A stretch of 64,000 nt of DNA from an uncultured Roseburia sp. (GTDB lineage: Bacteria > Bacillota > Clostridia > Lachnospirales > Lachnospiraceae). Both the position numbers and the translations under genes were made by a program. The stretch covers positions 1 to 64,000 of the forward strand of contig CANOCV010000009.1 of the NCBI GenBank assembly GCA_947564465.1. The letters are read 5' to 3'. Shown in pieces: positions 1 to 8,980 of the stretch (positions within the stretch are counted from its first letter, which is position 1; every line of letters starts with the position of its first letter). The notes under the pieces were generated by a model. The model searched no databases. It saw only the letters and a program-made list of their open reading frames with translations, and was not told the origin of the DNA.

Positions 1-146
1 GTAATTGCTATTTTAACGCTTATTCGCCAGCTTTGCAAGTCCATTTTACACGAATCGAAAATCAAATTACACGAATTTCGGGCGAATAGGCGAACTTTTT
101 TCGGTCACATTACGAAGTATCCCTTGCGGAAATTGGAGGTTTTCAT
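1..146 (+). promoter_or_regulatory. uvrB upstream region with spaced direct repeats
   Basis: No gene is visible here. The 10-base word TTACACGAAT occurs at 46-55 and again at 67-76, exactly 21 bases apart, which puts both copies on the same DNA face. Further CGAA words follow at 83, 91 and 113. The word TATTCGCC at 21-28 is the reverse complement of 81-88. uvrB is often SOS-controlled, but no full LexA palindrome (GAAC-N4-GTTC) is present. A ribosome site GGAGG lies just before the uvrB ATG. The operator role is inference. Confidence 0.3.
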
Positions 147-2195
147 ATGCCAAAACAAAAAGGAGATTCGCAATCCGCTTCACTACTTGCTCATGAAAGC
201 AGTCCGCAGAGTGGACATGCTTTCAAATTACATGCCCCATACAAGCCGACAGGCGACCAGCCGCAGGCAATCGAAGCCCTTGTCAAAGGCTTCCAGGAAG
301 GCAACCAATTCCAGACTTTACTAGGCGTGACAGGCTCCGGCAAGACCTTCACGATGGCGAATGTCATCCAGCAGATTAATAAACCCACTTTGGTAATAGC
401 GCACAATAAAACGCTGGCGGCACAATTATACGGCGAGTTCAAGGAGTTCTTCCCTGAGAACGCAGTAGAGTATTTTGTTTCCTACTACGACTACTACCAG
501 CCGGAAGCCTATGTGCCGTCCACCGACACATATATAGCGAAGGATTCGTCTGTGAATGATGAGATTGATAAGCTGCGTCTGTCCGCTACGGCTGCGCTTG
601 CAGAGCGAAGGGATGTGGTTGTGGTTTCCAGTGTATCCTGCATCTATGGATTGGGAAGCCCGGAGGATTTCCTCGGGATGATGGTTTCCTTAAGACCGGG
701 AATGGAGCGTGACAGGGATGATGTGATTCGCGCGCTGATAGATATTCAATATACAAGAAATGATATGGATTTTAGCAGAGGAACATTTCGTGTAAGGGGA
801 GATGTCGTGGAAATTTTTCCGGCGGACAGAGATGAGACGGCGATTAGGGTAGAATTTTTTGGGGATGAAATTGACAGAATAACGGAAATAGATATATTGA
901 CGGGGGAGATACGCTGTGAGTTGGAACATGTAGGGATTTTTCCGGCGTCGCACTATGTGGTGCCGCAGGAGAAAATAAACAGGGCGTGCGTCGAAATTGA
1001 AAAAGAGCTGGAAGAACGTGTGCGTTATTTTAAGGGGGAGGACAAGCTTTTGGAGGCGCAGCGTATCTCGGAGAGGACGAATTTTGATATAGAGATGCTG
1101 CGGGAAACGGGATTTTGCAGTGGAATTGAGAACTACTCAAGACATCTTGCGGGGCTTGAACCGGGAGCGACGCCGCTTACACTTATGGACTATTTTAAAG
1201 ATGATTTCCTGATTATTGTCGATGAATCTCATATTACAATACCACAGGTTCGCGGTATGTTTGCGGGTGATCAGTCGAGAAAGAGTACGCTCGTAGATTA
1301 TGGCTTCCGCTTGCCGTCGGCGAAGGATAACAGACCGCTTAATTTTGAAGAGTTTGAGAGCAAGATCGATCAGATGATGTTTGTCTCGGCAACGCCGAAT
1401 GTTTATGAGCGGGAGCATGAGCTTTTGCGTGCGGAGCAGATTATTCGGCCGACCGGCCTGCTGGATCCAAAGGTGGATGTACGTCCGGTGGAGGGGCAGA
1501 TTGATGACCTGGTCGGGGAGGTAAACAGGGAAACGGCAGCGGGACATAAGGTGCTGATAACGACCCTGACCAAAAAAATGGCGGAAGATTTGACGGATTA
1601 TATGCGTGAAATCGGGATTCGGGTCAAATATTTGCATTCCGATATTGATACATTGGAGCGGGCGGAAATTATCAGAGACCTGCGCCTTGATGTGTTTGAT
1701 GTTCTGGTAGGAATCAATCTTTTGCGGGAGGGACTTGATATACCGGAGATTACACTGGTGGCAATTTTAGATGCAGACAAGGAAGGGTTCCTGCGCTCGG
1801 AAACTTCGCTGATACAGACGATCGGGCGTGCGGCGCGTAACTCGGAGGGACATGTTATCATGTATGCGGATAAGATAACGGACTCCATGCGCATTGCAAT
1901 TGATGAAACCGACAGGAGACGAGAGATCCAAAAGAAATATAACGAGGAGCATGGAATCACGCCGCAGACGATACAGAAGTCTGTCCGCGAGCTGATCAGT
2001 ATATCAAAGAGTGTTGCCAAGAGCGAGATGGAGTTTAAGAAGGATCCGGAATCTATGAGCAGACAGGAGCTGGAGAAATTGATTGCGGATATTCAAAAGA
2101 AGATGAATCATGCTGCCGCAGAGCTGAATTTTGAGGCGGCGGCGGAGTACCGCGACAAGATGGTGGAGCTAAAAAATATGCTGCGCGACTTGTAG
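147..2195 (+). CDS. uvrB: UvrB, excinuclease ABC subunit B
   Basis: UvrB is the damage-verification helicase of nucleotide excision repair; it is loaded on DNA by UvrA and then recruits UvrC. The 682-residue product shows Walker A GVTGSGKT at 60-67, the aromatic beta-hairpin ([12 protein letters not shown]) that clamps the strand, the DESH helicase box at D359, the SATP motif, the [10 protein letters not shown] and QTIGRAARN motifs, and a C-terminal UVR motif (about 645-680) that binds UvrC. The ATG at 147 has GGAGG seven bases upstream. The N-terminus carries about 20 more residues than B. subtilis UvrB before the Q-motif, and there is no internal ATG that would shorten it. uvrA follows 84 bases downstream. 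Confidence 0.98.
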   Translation: MPKQKGDSQSASLLAHESSPQSGHAFKLHAPYKPTGDQPQAIEALVKGFQEGNQFQTLLGVTGSGKTFTMANVIQQINKPTLVIAHNKTLAAQLYGEFKEFFPENAVEYFVSYYDYYQPEAYVPSTDTYIAKDSSVNDEIDKLRLSATAALAERRDVVVVSSVSCIYGLGSPEDFLGMMVSLRPGMERDRDDVIRALIDIQYTRNDMDFSRGTFRVRGDVVEIFPADRDETAIRVEFFGDEIDRITEIDILTGEIRCELEHVGIFPASHYVVPQEKINRACVEIEKELEERVRYFKGEDKLLEAQRISERTNFDIEMLRETGFCSGIENYSRHLAGLEPGATPLTLMDYFKDDFLIIVDESHITIPQVRGMFAGDQSRKSTLVDYGFRLPSAKDNRPLNFEEFESKIDQMMFVSATPNVYEREHELLRAEQIIRPTGLLDPKVDVRPVEGQIDDLVGEVNRETAAGHKVLITTLTKKMAEDLTDYMREIGIRVKYLHSDIDTLERAEIIRDLRLDVFDVLVGINLLREGLDIPEITLVAILDADKEGFLRSETSLIQTIGRAARNSEGHVIMYADKITDSMRIAIDETDRRREIQKKYNEEHGITPQTIQKSVRELISISKSVAKSEMEFKKDPESMSRQELEKLIADIQKKMNHAAAELNFEAAAEYRDKMVELKNMLRDL

Positions 2196-2206
2196 GCCTG
2201 GCGCAT

Positions 2207-2269
2207 GGGAAATAATAGTTCTTATGAGCGGTCGTTAGACTGTGAATAGGAATGAAAAATAGGAAGAGG
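2207..2269 (+). ncRNA. Covarying hairpin leader element, copy 1 (upstream of uvrA)
   Basis: A hairpin at 2219-2252: outer stem TTCTTAT (2219-2225) with ATAGGAA (2246-2252), a symmetric GAG/TGA internal loop that could form tandem G-A pairs, inner stem CGGTC (2229-2233) with GACTG (2238-2242), and loop GTTA. It is preceded by GGGAAATAATAG and followed by TGAA, five bases and then TAGGAAGAGG, which serves as the uvrA ribosome site. A second copy at 34868-34926 has the same layout with compensatory changes: outer C-G becomes A-T and T.G becomes C-G, while inner G.T becomes G-C and T-A becomes C-G. No known RNA family was recognised. It may be a translational leader or a dispersed palindromic repeat. 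Confidence 0.55.
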
Positions 2270-2279
2270 ATAAAAGAGA

Positions 2280-5117
2280 ATGGCAAAAATGGGACGGAAG
2301 TATATTAAAATCAGAGGGGCAAATGAGCATAACCTGAAAAACATTGACGTAGATATCCCAAGGGATGAATTTGTGGTGCTGACAGGATTGAGCGGTTCCG
2401 GCAAGTCCTCCCTTGCATTTGACACCATATATGCGGAGGGACAGCGGCGCTATATGGAGTCGTTATCTTCGTATGCAAGGCAGTTTTTGGGGCAGATGGA
2501 GAAGCCGAACGTGGAGAAGATAGAAGGTTTGTCGCCGGCGATTTCGATTGATCAGAAATCTACGAACCGCAACCCTCGTTCGACGGTTGGGACCGTGACG
2601 GAGATTTATGATTATTTCCGTTTGCTCTATGCGAGAATCGGAATACCGCATTGTCCGAAATGCGGTAAGGAGATAAAAAAGCAGTCGGTAGACCAGATGG
2701 TAGACCAGATCATGACGCTGCCGGAGAAGACAAGAATCCAGCTTCTTGCACCGGTGGTAAGAGGCCGAAAGGGAGAGCATCAGAAGCTTTTGGAGCGCGC
2801 GAAGCGCAGCGGCTATGTCAGAGTGCGGATTGACGGAAATCTGTATGAGCTGACGGAGGACATTAAGCTTGAAAAAAATAAAAAACATAACATAGAAATT
2901 GTAGTGGACCGCCTTGTAGTGAAAGAGGGAATTGAAAAGCGTCTGACCGATTCGATTGAAAACGTGCTGGATCTGGCGGAAGGGCTTTTGGTGGTAGATG
3001 TGTTTGGGGGCGAGCCGCTGCAGTTTTCACAAAGCTTTTCGTGTTCGGACTGCGGAATCAGTATAGATGAAATTGAGCCGAGAAGTTTTTCCTTTAATAA
3101 TCCGTTTGGTGCATGTCCGGACTGTTTTGGATTGGGATATAAGATGGAATTTGATATTGATTTGATGATACCGGATAAGCGTCTGTCGATTTCCGGGGGC
3201 GCGATACAGGCGATGGGATGGCAGTCCTGTACTGACAGCAAAAGTTTCACGTATGCCATTTTAAAGGCGCTTTCCGAGGCGTATCATTTCAGTCTGGATA
3301 CACCGGTTGAAGAGCTTCCCGAGAATATTTGGAATGTATTGGTGAACGGAACGGGAGGCCGGGAAGTGAAGGTTCACTATAAAGGACAGAGGGGAGAGGG
3401 CGTTTATGATGTTGCTTTTGAGGGGCTGGTCAAAAATGTGGAGCGCCGTTACAGAGAGACGGGTTCTGAGAGCATGAAGCAGCAGTATGAGGAATTTATG
3501 CGCATCACGCCGTGTAAGGCATGCGGCGGACAGAGATTGAAGAAGGAAGCGCTCGCAGTTACCGTCTGTGATAAAAATATCCATGAAATAACGTCAATGT
3601 CAATTAAAGGGCTGCATGGATTCTTGCAGGAGATGACTTTGACAAGACAGCAGCAGCTCATCGGCGAGCAGGTATTGAAGGAGATAAAAGCGAGGGTGGG
3701 GTTTTTGATGGACGTCGGTTTGGATTATCTTTCTCTTGCGAGGGCGACGGGGACACTTTCGGGCGGAGAAGCGCAGCGCATCCGGCTTGCCACGCAGATC
3801 GGATCGGGACTTGTCGGCGTCGCATATATTTTGGATGAGCCAAGTATCGGGCTGCACCAGCGCGACAACGACAAGCTGGTGGCTACGTTAAAAAATTTGA
3901 AGGATCTGGGGAACACGCTGATTGTTGTAGAACACGACGAGGATACGATGATGGCCGCGGACTATATTGTGGATATCGGGCCGGGAGCGGGATCGCACGG
4001 CGGGGAAGTCGTGGCAGTCGGAGATGCCCGGCAGATTATGGAAAACAAAAATTCCATTACGGGAGCTTATCTGAGTGGGAGAAAAAGAATTCCGGTTCCG
4101 GATGTGAGAAGAAAACCCACGGGATTTTTGGAGATAAGAGGGGCGGCCGAAAATAATCTGAAAAACATCAATGTCAAGCTTCCTCTTGGGATTATGACCT
4201 GTATCACGGGGGTGTCGGGATCGGGAAAAAGTTCATTGACAAACGAGATTCTATATAAGCGTCTGGCAAGAGATCTGAATCGTGCGCGTACCCTGCCGGG
4301 GAAGCATAAAGATATGATCGGGATAGAGCAATTGGATAAGGTGATCGACATTGATCAGTCGCCGATCGGGAGAACGCCGCGTTCCAATCCTGCCACTTAT
4401 ACAGGAGTATTTGATATGATACGCGACTTGTTTGCGTCGACGCCGGACGCCAAGGCGAGAGGGTATTCTAAGGGGCGTTTTAGCTTTAACGTAAAAGGCG
4501 GGCGGTGCGAGGCGTGTTCCGGCGATGGAATCCTGAAAATAGAGATGCATTTTCTGCCGGATGTCTATGTACCCTGCGAGGTATGTCAGGGAAAACGGTA
4601 TAACCGTGAAACGTTGGAGGTAAAATATAAGGGGAAAAGTATTTATGACGTGCTGGATATGACGGTGGAGGAGGCTTTGGGCTTTTTTCAGAATGTGCCG
4701 TCGATTGAGCGTAAAATACAGACGCTCTATGATGTCGGTCTGTCTTATGTGAAGCTGGGGCAGCCGTCCACGGAGCTTTCCGGAGGAGAGGCGCAGCGTA
4801 TTAAGCTTGCTACGGAATTAAGCAAGCGCAGCACGGGAAAGACGATTTATATTTTGGACGAGCCGACGACCGGACTGCACTTTGCAGACGTAGATAAGTT
4901 GGTAGAAATTTTGCGCCGCCTGTCAGACGGAGGAAATACGGTTGTGGTGATTGAGCACAATCTGGATGTGATTAAGACGGCGGATTATATCATTGATATG
5001 GGACCGGAAGGGGGAGACGGCGGCGGCATGGTCGTTGCAACGGGAACGCCGGAGGAGATTGCAAAAATTCCGGAATCCTATACCGGAAAATATGTAAAAC
5101 GTTATCTTGAACAGTAA
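2280..5117 (+). CDS. uvrA: UvrA, excinuclease ABC subunit A
   Basis: DNA-damage sensor ATPase of nucleotide excision repair, acting as a dimer with UvrB. The 945-residue length is normal for the family. It carries two ABC ATPase halves: Walker [10 protein letters not shown] at about 36-44 and a second GVSGSGKSS near 645, with two ABC signatures (LSGGEAQRI) and two Walker B regions ([18 protein letters not shown]). Three zinc-binding Cys pairs are visible: CPKC near 125, a CSDC/CPDC pair near 260-285, and CEAC/CEVC near 745-770. The start ATG follows TAGGAAGAGG, the tail of the hairpin leader. The gene ends about 100 bases before a strong terminator, so uvrB-uvrA probably form one unit. Confidence 0.98.
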   Translation: MAKMGRKYIKIRGANEHNLKNIDVDIPRDEFVVLTGLSGSGKSSLAFDTIYAEGQRRYMESLSSYARQFLGQMEKPNVEKIEGLSPAISIDQKSTNRNPRSTVGTVTEIYDYFRLLYARIGIPHCPKCGKEIKKQSVDQMVDQIMTLPEKTRIQLLAPVVRGRKGEHQKLLERAKRSGYVRVRIDGNLYELTEDIKLEKNKKHNIEIVVDRLVVKEGIEKRLTDSIENVLDLAEGLLVVDVFGGEPLQFSQSFSCSDCGISIDEIEPRSFSFNNPFGACPDCFGLGYKMEFDIDLMIPDKRLSISGGAIQAMGWQSCTDSKSFTYAILKALSEAYHFSLDTPVEELPENIWNVLVNGTGGREVKVHYKGQRGEGVYDVAFEGLVKNVERRYRETGSESMKQQYEEFMRITPCKACGGQRLKKEALAVTVCDKNIHEITSMSIKGLHGFLQEMTLTRQQQLIGEQVLKEIKARVGFLMDVGLDYLSLARATGTLSGGEAQRIRLATQIGSGLVGVAYILDEPSIGLHQRDNDKLVATLKNLKDLGNTLIVVEHDEDTMMAADYIVDIGPGAGSHGGEVVAVGDARQIMENKNSITGAYLSGRKRIPVPDVRRKPTGFLEIRGAAENNLKNINVKLPLGIMTCITGVSGSGKSSLTNEILYKRLARDLNRARTLPGKHKDMIGIEQLDKVIDIDQSPIGRTPRSNPATYTGVFDMIRDLFASTPDAKARGYSKGRFSFNVKGGRCEACSGDGILKIEMHFLPDVYVPCEVCQGKRYNRETLEVKYKGKSIYDVLDMTVEEALGFFQNVPSIERKIQTLYDVGLSYVKLGQPSTELSGGEAQRIKLATELSKRSTGKTIYILDEPTTGLHFADVDKLVEILRRLSDGGNTVVVIEHNLDVIKTADYIIDMGPEGGDGGGMVVATGTPEEIAKIPESYTGKYVKRYLEQ

Positions 5118-5217
5118 AGATACTGAGGAAGAGGCCGTCGCGCCTATGATTTATTCCCGCGAGCAATGAGCCAAGCAGCCGCGCTAAGTGTCCTGCGGGT
5201 AAAGTCTCTGTGGGTGC
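5118..5217. other. Gene-free GC-rich segment after uvrA with inverted repeats
   Basis: No open frame of note. CCCGC (5156-5160) pairs with GCGGG (5195-5199) across a 34-base interior that includes GCGC-rich words, and AGGC/GCCT pairs near 5132-5144. It does not fold as a tRNA because it lacks a T-arm GTTC, and it does not match tmRNA or SRP RNA. It is much richer in GC than the region just downstream. It could be part of a dispersed repeat or an unrecognised structured RNA, but nothing in the window settles this. Confidence 0.3.
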
Positions 5218-5247
5218 AAATACCCCGCCCCTTGGGGCGGGGTATTT
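5218..5247 (+). terminator. Strong stem terminator after uvrA
   Basis: Perfect 14-base inverted repeat: AAATACCCCGCCCC (5218-5231), TT, then its exact complement (5234-5247), followed by GACTTAATC. The A/T ends of the stem supply short T tracts on both strands, so it could act in both directions. It separates the uvrBA unit from the mbl-flagellar unit. Confidence 0.75.
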
Positions 5248-5259
5248 GACTTAATCATC

Positions 5260-5421
5260 AATGTGACGGCTCCTTTCGGCGTCTGTTTTCAGATAAATGA
5301 ATGACAACGCGCCTGGTACGATTGCAAGAGAATATCTTCCCTATAATAAAAAAGAACACTATATTTTTATACAGTGTTCTTAAAAATTCGGGGAGTACTC
5401 CCCAAGCCCCGAAGGACTTGA
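5260..5421. repeat. Cluster of palindromes, possible miniature-element or IS remnant
   Basis: Three hairpins stand one after another: AAGAACACT (5352-5360) with AGTGTTCTT (5373-5381), the perfect 14-base palindrome GGGGAGTACTCCCC (5390-5403), and CAAG...CTTG (5403-5420) around a CC-CGAA-GG core. On the minus strand the first hairpin is followed by TTTTTTATTATAG, like a terminator reading leftward, although no leftward gene is present. No transposase fragment is visible. The density of palindromes suggests a mobile-element end or MITE-like insertion, which is inference. Confidence 0.35.
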
Positions 5422-5740
5422 GGAGCATGAGTTATGAAAAATTATATTAGCTTAATAGCTAGTACATATAAGACTATACAATGTAAATGTGAATAAAGTG
5501 TGTCCAAAAAATAAAAAAAATATAAAATGTGATTGGATGCAATTTGTTTGGGGAAAGAATCTTAAGAAGTTGTTGCGAAAATTTTAAAATAGTGTATTTT
5601 TGAAAAAAAAACTTTGAAAAATGGCGGTTATTGTATATAATGAAATTATATATGCAAGAATATGATTGAATGCACAATTCTGTCTTGAACTGCGAGATGG
5701 TTTTCACATATAGAATATGGATGAAAGGGGAAACATAATA
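5422..5740 (+). other. AT-rich leader of the mbl-flagellar operon
   Basis: No credible gene. The segment is very AT-rich with many A and T runs and contains the mbl promoter at 5614-5641. The transcribed 5' leader before the mbl start would be about 90 bases. A short reverse-strand frame at 5474-5707 is rich in Phe, Ile and Lys and is best explained by base composition. Confidence 0.6.
5614..5641 (+). promoter_or_regulatory. Sigma-A-type promoter for mbl operon
   Basis: TTGAAA at 5614-5619, a 16-base spacer, and a consensus TATAAT at 5636-5641, within an AT-rich context with upstream A/T tracts. It lies 100 bases before the mbl start codon and is the best vegetative promoter match in the intergenic stretch. 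Confidence 0.75.
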
Positions 5741-6739
5741 ATGGTTTCAACGGATATAGGAATTGACTTGGGTACAGCAAGTATATTGGTATATATAAGA
5801 GGAAAGGGTGTCGTGCTGAAGGAGCCGTCTGTTGTGGCGTTTGACAGGGATACCAATAAAATAAAAGCGATCGGGGAGGAAGCGCGTTTGATGCTTGGAA
5901 GGACGCCGGGCAATATTGTGGCGGTGCGTCCGCTTCGTCAGGGGGTTATTTCGGATTATACCGTGACGGAGAAGATGATTAAGTATTTTATACAGAAGGC
6001 TCTGGGAAAAAAGAGCTTTCGCAAGCCGCGTATCAGTGTATGTGTGCCGAGCGGCGTTACAGAGGTTGAGAAGAAGGCGGTTGAGGATGCCACTTATCAG
6101 GCGGGAGCAAGAGAAGTGACAATTATTGAGGAACCGATTGCGGCGGCAATCGGAGCGGGAATTGATATTTCAAGGCCGTGCGGGAATATGATCGTAGATA
6201 TTGGGGGCGGCACGGCGGATATCGCAGTGATCTCGCTGGGAGGATCCGTGGTAAGCACATCCATTAAGATTGCGGGGGACGATTTTGATGAGGCAATTGT
6301 GCGTTATATGAGAAAAAAGCATAATCTTTTGATTGGTGAGCGGACGGCGGAAGATATCAAGATTAAAATAGGTACATGCTTTCCTCTGGCGACGAATGAC
6401 ACGATGGATGTCAGAGGGCGTAATCTTGTGACAGGACTTCCGAAGACGGTGACAGTATCTGCGGAAGAGACTGAGGAGGCGCTGCGGGAGCCGACACTGC
6501 AGATTGTGGAAGCTGTTCACAGCGTGTTGGAGAAGACGCCGCCTGAGTTGGCCGCCGACGTTGCGGACAGAGGGATTGTGCTGACGGGCGGCGGTGCGCT
6601 GCTTCGGGGGCTGGAGGAATTGATAGAGGATAAGACAGGAATCAATACAATGACATCGGAAGAGCCGATGACATGCGTTGCAATCGGAACCGGCCAGTTC
6701 GTGGAATTTCTTGCGGGCAAGCGTGACGATGATAAATAA
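5741..6739 (+). CDS. mbl: MreB/Mbl-family rod-shape actin homologue
   Basis: Actin-like ATPase that polymerises under the membrane and guides lateral cell-wall synthesis. The 332-residue product has the phosphate-1 loop DLGTASILVY near the N-terminus, the phosphate-2 region IVDIGGGTADIAV and the adenosine motif LTGGGALLRGL near the C-terminus, so all actin-fold nucleotide motifs are present. The ATG at 5741 is preceded by AGGGG at good spacing; an in-frame ATG at 5717 lacks one. It is called Mbl rather than MreB because it heads a unit with two flagellar rod genes, as in B. subtilis mbl-flhO-flhP, and has no mreC or mreD partner. Confidence 0.93.
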   Translation: MVSTDIGIDLGTASILVYIRGKGVVLKEPSVVAFDRDTNKIKAIGEEARLMLGRTPGNIVAVRPLRQGVISDYTVTEKMIKYFIQKALGKKSFRKPRISVCVPSGVTEVEKKAVEDATYQAGAREVTIIEEPIAAAIGAGIDISRPCGNMIVDIGGGTADIAVISLGGSVVSTSIKIAGDDFDEAIVRYMRKKHNLLIGERTAEDIKIKIGTCFPLATNDTMDVRGRNLVTGLPKTVTVSAEETEEALREPTLQIVEAVHSVLEKTPPELAADVADRGIVLTGGGALLRGLEELIEDKTGINTMTSEEPMTCVAIGTGQFVEFLAGKRDDDK

Positions 6740-6766
6740 TGAATAGGGCTGTGAAAGGAGAGACAG

Positions 6767-7567
6767 ATGGTAAAGGGATTATACACCGCATACACAGGCA
6801 TGATTAATGAGCAGAAGCGTCTGGACGTTTTGTCGAACAATCTTGCGAATGCGAGTACAAACGGTTATAAAAAAGAGGGAACTACGAACCGTACATTTGC
6901 GGATACATTAGCAATTAAGATCAGAGATTCGTCGGATTATTACCTTTCAAAGGGAATAGGCGATATCAGCTTGGGTGTTCATTTGGGGCAGACATACACG
7001 GACTATAGCCAGGGCAATTTCAGGGTGACGGACAGTAAGTATGATGTGGCGTTGGACGGAGACGGATTCTTTGCGGTTTCGTATACGAATAAGAACAACG
7101 AGACGTCGGTGAAGTATACAAGAGACGGAGCGTTTACCGTGAATACGGAAGGGTATCTTGTGACAAAGGACGGGGATTTTGTGCTGAATCAGAACGGTGC
7201 GCTGAATCAGGATCCGGCAGAGGCAAATTATATTCGTCTGGATCCGAATATTGACTTTAAAATTGACGAGTTCGGTGACATTTACCAGAACGGCGAATTG
7301 GTGGCGACGCTTGGTGTGGCGGATGTGACAAATTATGATTATATCCAGAAATACGGAGAAAATCTTTATGATTTTGTGGCGGGCGCGCAGATTGTTGCTT
7401 CGGATGCGAAGGTGGAGCAGGGTGTCATTGAAGCCTCCAATATCAACGTGGTCAAAGAGATGGTTGATATGATTACAATCACGAGGGCATATGAAGCCGG
7501 ACAGAAAGTCATTCAGACAGTGGATACGATGCTTGATAAATCGGTAAATGATGTAGGTAAACTGTAA
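6767..7567 (+). CDS. flgF: Flagellar rod/hook-basal body protein FlgF-like
   Basis: Structural protein of the flagellar basal-body rod, exported by the flagellar type III apparatus. The 266-residue product begins with the rod signature (LYTAYTGMINEQKRLDVLSN, then NLANASTNGYKK) and ends with the matching C-terminal helix region (NVVKEMVDMITITRAYEAGQ). The middle region is the hook-like D1 domain. Ribosome site AAAGGAG precedes the ATG. It lies 27 bases after mbl and corresponds to B. subtilis FlhO. The two paralogues in tandem (this and the next gene) are the usual FlgF/FlgG-type pair, so which is proximal and which distal rod is by family resemblance only. Confidence 0.92.
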   Translation: MVKGLYTAYTGMINEQKRLDVLSNNLANASTNGYKKEGTTNRTFADTLAIKIRDSSDYYLSKGIGDISLGVHLGQTYTDYSQGNFRVTDSKYDVALDGDGFFAVSYTNKNNETSVKYTRDGAFTVNTEGYLVTKDGDFVLNQNGALNQDPAEANYIRLDPNIDFKIDEFGDIYQNGELVATLGVADVTNYDYIQKYGENLYDFVAGAQIVASDAKVEQGVIEASNINVVKEMVDMITITRAYEAGQKVIQTVDTMLDKSVNDVGKL

Positions 7568-7581
7568 AGTTATTTTTTGAT

Positions 7582-7609
7582 TTGACCGATATAATATAGA
7601 GTATATAAA
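7582..7609 (+). promoter_or_regulatory. Candidate internal promoter before flgG
   Basis: TTGACC at 7582-7587, 16-base spacer, TATAAA at 7604-7609. It is followed by a 70-base leader with a small hairpin TTCGCG/CGCGAA (7624-7641). It would let flgG be transcribed separately from mbl-flgF. No sigma-28 or sigma-54 flagellar promoter pattern is seen. Confidence 0.5.
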
Positions 7610-7681
7610 TAAAAGGACAGGATGTTCGCGAAAAGCCGCGAAGGGAAGCGTAAGTCGGCTTGGAAAGGGCAATACATTATG

Positions 7682-8494
7682 ATGAGATCATTGTGGACTG
7701 CGGCATCGGGAATGATTGCGCAGCAGACGAATGTGGATACGATATCCAACAATTTGTCAAACGTTAATACGACAGGGTTTAAATCCGAGAAAACAGAATT
7801 TAAGTCTCTTCTCTACCAAACTATACAGGCGAGAACGACAACGGCCAACGGAGAACAGAAGCCGATTCCGGCGCAGGCAGGACTTGGAACCAGGGTGGCG
7901 TCGACGACGACGAGCTTTGAACAGGGGCCGATGTTGTCAAGCTCCAGCAATACAGCGTTTGCGATTGAAGGGCAGGGATTTTTTGCGGTAAGAGGAGCCG
8001 ACGGCAATACATATTATACGCGGAACGGAGCGTTTGACTGGGCGATCGGCGCGAACGGACTTACCCTCTGCAATTCGGACGGATATCCGGTGTTGGATGC
8101 ACAGGGGAATGAGATTGTGGTTCCGAATGAAGTGGCGGCAAGCAGTGTGCAGGTTACGGAGGACGGTAACTTCACGTATAAGAACGCGGACGGTCAGTAT
8201 ATTACATTCAGCGCAGGAATCGGACTGTTTCAGTTTAATAATCCGGCGGGCCTTGATAAGCTTGCAGGCAGTTTGTATCAGGTGACGGCAGCTTCCGGTC
8301 AGCCGTTGAACGAGGCGACGGCGAACGGACTTGTGCCAAGCAAGGTTCATCAGAAATATTTGGAAGGATCAAATGTTCAGATTGCGGATGAGATGGTAAG
8401 CTTGATTGTTGCACAGCGTGCATATGAGATGAACTCCAAGGCGATTCAGGCGTCGGACGAGATGCTGGGTCAGGCAAATCAGCTTAGAAGATAG
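7682..8494 (+). CDS. flgG: Flagellar distal rod protein FlgG-like
   Basis: Distal-rod structural protein; it connects the rod to the hook. About 270 residues with the N-terminal signature MRSLWTAASGM, then QTNVDTISNNLSNVNTTGFK, and the C-terminal block NVQIADEMVSLIVAQRAYEM. The DGNTYYTRNGAF block and the following beta-rich region are typical of FlgG. Adjacent ATG codons at 7679 and 7682 both fit the GGAAAGGG ribosome site; FlgG proteins usually start MRSLW. It corresponds to B. subtilis FlhP. It is followed after 15 bases by the rod-binding gene. Confidence 0.95.
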   Translation: MRSLWTAASGMIAQQTNVDTISNNLSNVNTTGFKSEKTEFKSLLYQTIQARTTTANGEQKPIPAQAGLGTRVASTTTSFEQGPMLSSSSNTAFAIEGQGFFAVRGADGNTYYTRNGAFDWAIGANGLTLCNSDGYPVLDAQGNEIVVPNEVAASSVQVTEDGNFTYKNADGQYITFSAGIGLFQFNNPAGLDKLAGSLYQVTAASGQPLNEATANGLVPSKVHQKYLEGSNVQIADEMVSLIVAQRAYEMNSKAIQASDEMLGQANQLRR

Positions 8495-8509
8495 TGAGGT
8501 GCGGAGGAT

Positions 8510-8857
8510 ATGAGTATATCAATAGATAATATGGCGTCTTATTTGGATAATACGACAAAGACGGCGGCTTCATCCGGGACGAATTTGCAAAAGACGCTTG
8601 GGACGGACCTTTCCTCGGCATCGGATGATGAGTTGATGGACGTCTGCAAACAGTTTGAGGCGTATTTTATTGAACAGGTATTGAAAGAGGTACAGAAGAC
8701 GATTCCGAATCAGGATGGGAATTCTGCGGCATCCCAGCTTACGAACTTCCATAAGGAGACGTTGGTACAGAATCTGGCAGGCCAGATAGGCGACGAGAGC
8801 GGGAATAGCTTGGCGCAGATGATGTATGAGCAGATGAAGCGCAATTACGATTTGTAA
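8510..8857 (+). CDS. flgJ: Rod-binding protein, FlgJ N-domain only
   Basis: A 115-residue protein matching the rod-binding domain of FlgJ (key block DVCKQFEAYFIEQVLKEVQK followed by a TIP motif), thought to be a scaffold for rod assembly. It lacks the C-terminal muramidase domain found in proteobacterial FlgJ, which is usual in Clostridia, where a separate hydrolase opens the wall. GGAGG lies seven bases before the ATG. It closes the mbl-flgF-flgG unit; no other flagellar structural gene is in the window. Confidence 0.88.
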   Translation: MSISIDNMASYLDNTTKTAASSGTNLQKTLGTDLSSASDDELMDVCKQFEAYFIEQVLKEVQKTIPNQDGNSAASQLTNFHKETLVQNLAGQIGDESGNSLAQMMYEQMKRNYDL

Positions 8858-8904
8858 ATGCGGCGATTTGCACTGAGGCAATAATAGGAATAGGTATAAA
8901 AGGT

Positions 8905-8963
8905 AAGAGAATGTCTGAAAGTAGGAAATCGAATGAGATGGAGGACTTTTTAGACATTCTCTT
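8905..8963 (+). terminator. Long-stem hairpin between flgJ and recD2
   Basis: AAGAGAATGTCT (8905-8916) pairs perfectly with AGACATTCTCTT (8952-8963), and the pairing continues inward as GAAAGT with ACTTTTT with one bulge. The stem is about 18 pairs around a loop of roughly 22 bases, followed by TTGATG. The large loop and weak T tract make it an atypical terminator. It ends only 17 bases before the recD2 start, so it could also affect recD2 translation or RNA stability. Confidence 0.45.
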
Positions 8964-8980
8964 TTGATGTGAGGTGCAGG

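Noticed and set aside
91..104. LexA/SOS box upstream of uvrB
   Set aside because: CGAAC is followed by T-rich sequence and TTCGG, which does not give the required GAAC-N4-GTTC palindrome.
5156..5247. Possible T-box riboswitch or tRNA-like fold after uvrA
   Set aside because: The text GTGGGTGCAAATACC before the stem recalls a T-box but lacks the AGGGTGGNACCGCG core and has no amino-acid gene downstream; no tRNA T-arm is present.
5474..5707. Reverse-strand open frame of 77 codons in the mbl leader
   Set aside because: Extreme Phe/Ile/Lys content from AT-rich DNA, no ribosome site, and it lies over the mbl promoter.
6947..7672. 241-codon reverse frame opposite flgF
   Set aside because: Antisense shadow of a well-supported flagellar gene; no ribosome site or family motif.
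7622..7681. c-di-GMP riboswitch in the flgG leader
   Set aside because: The leader folds into small stems but is too short and lacks the conserved GCAAA and tetraloop-receptor elements.
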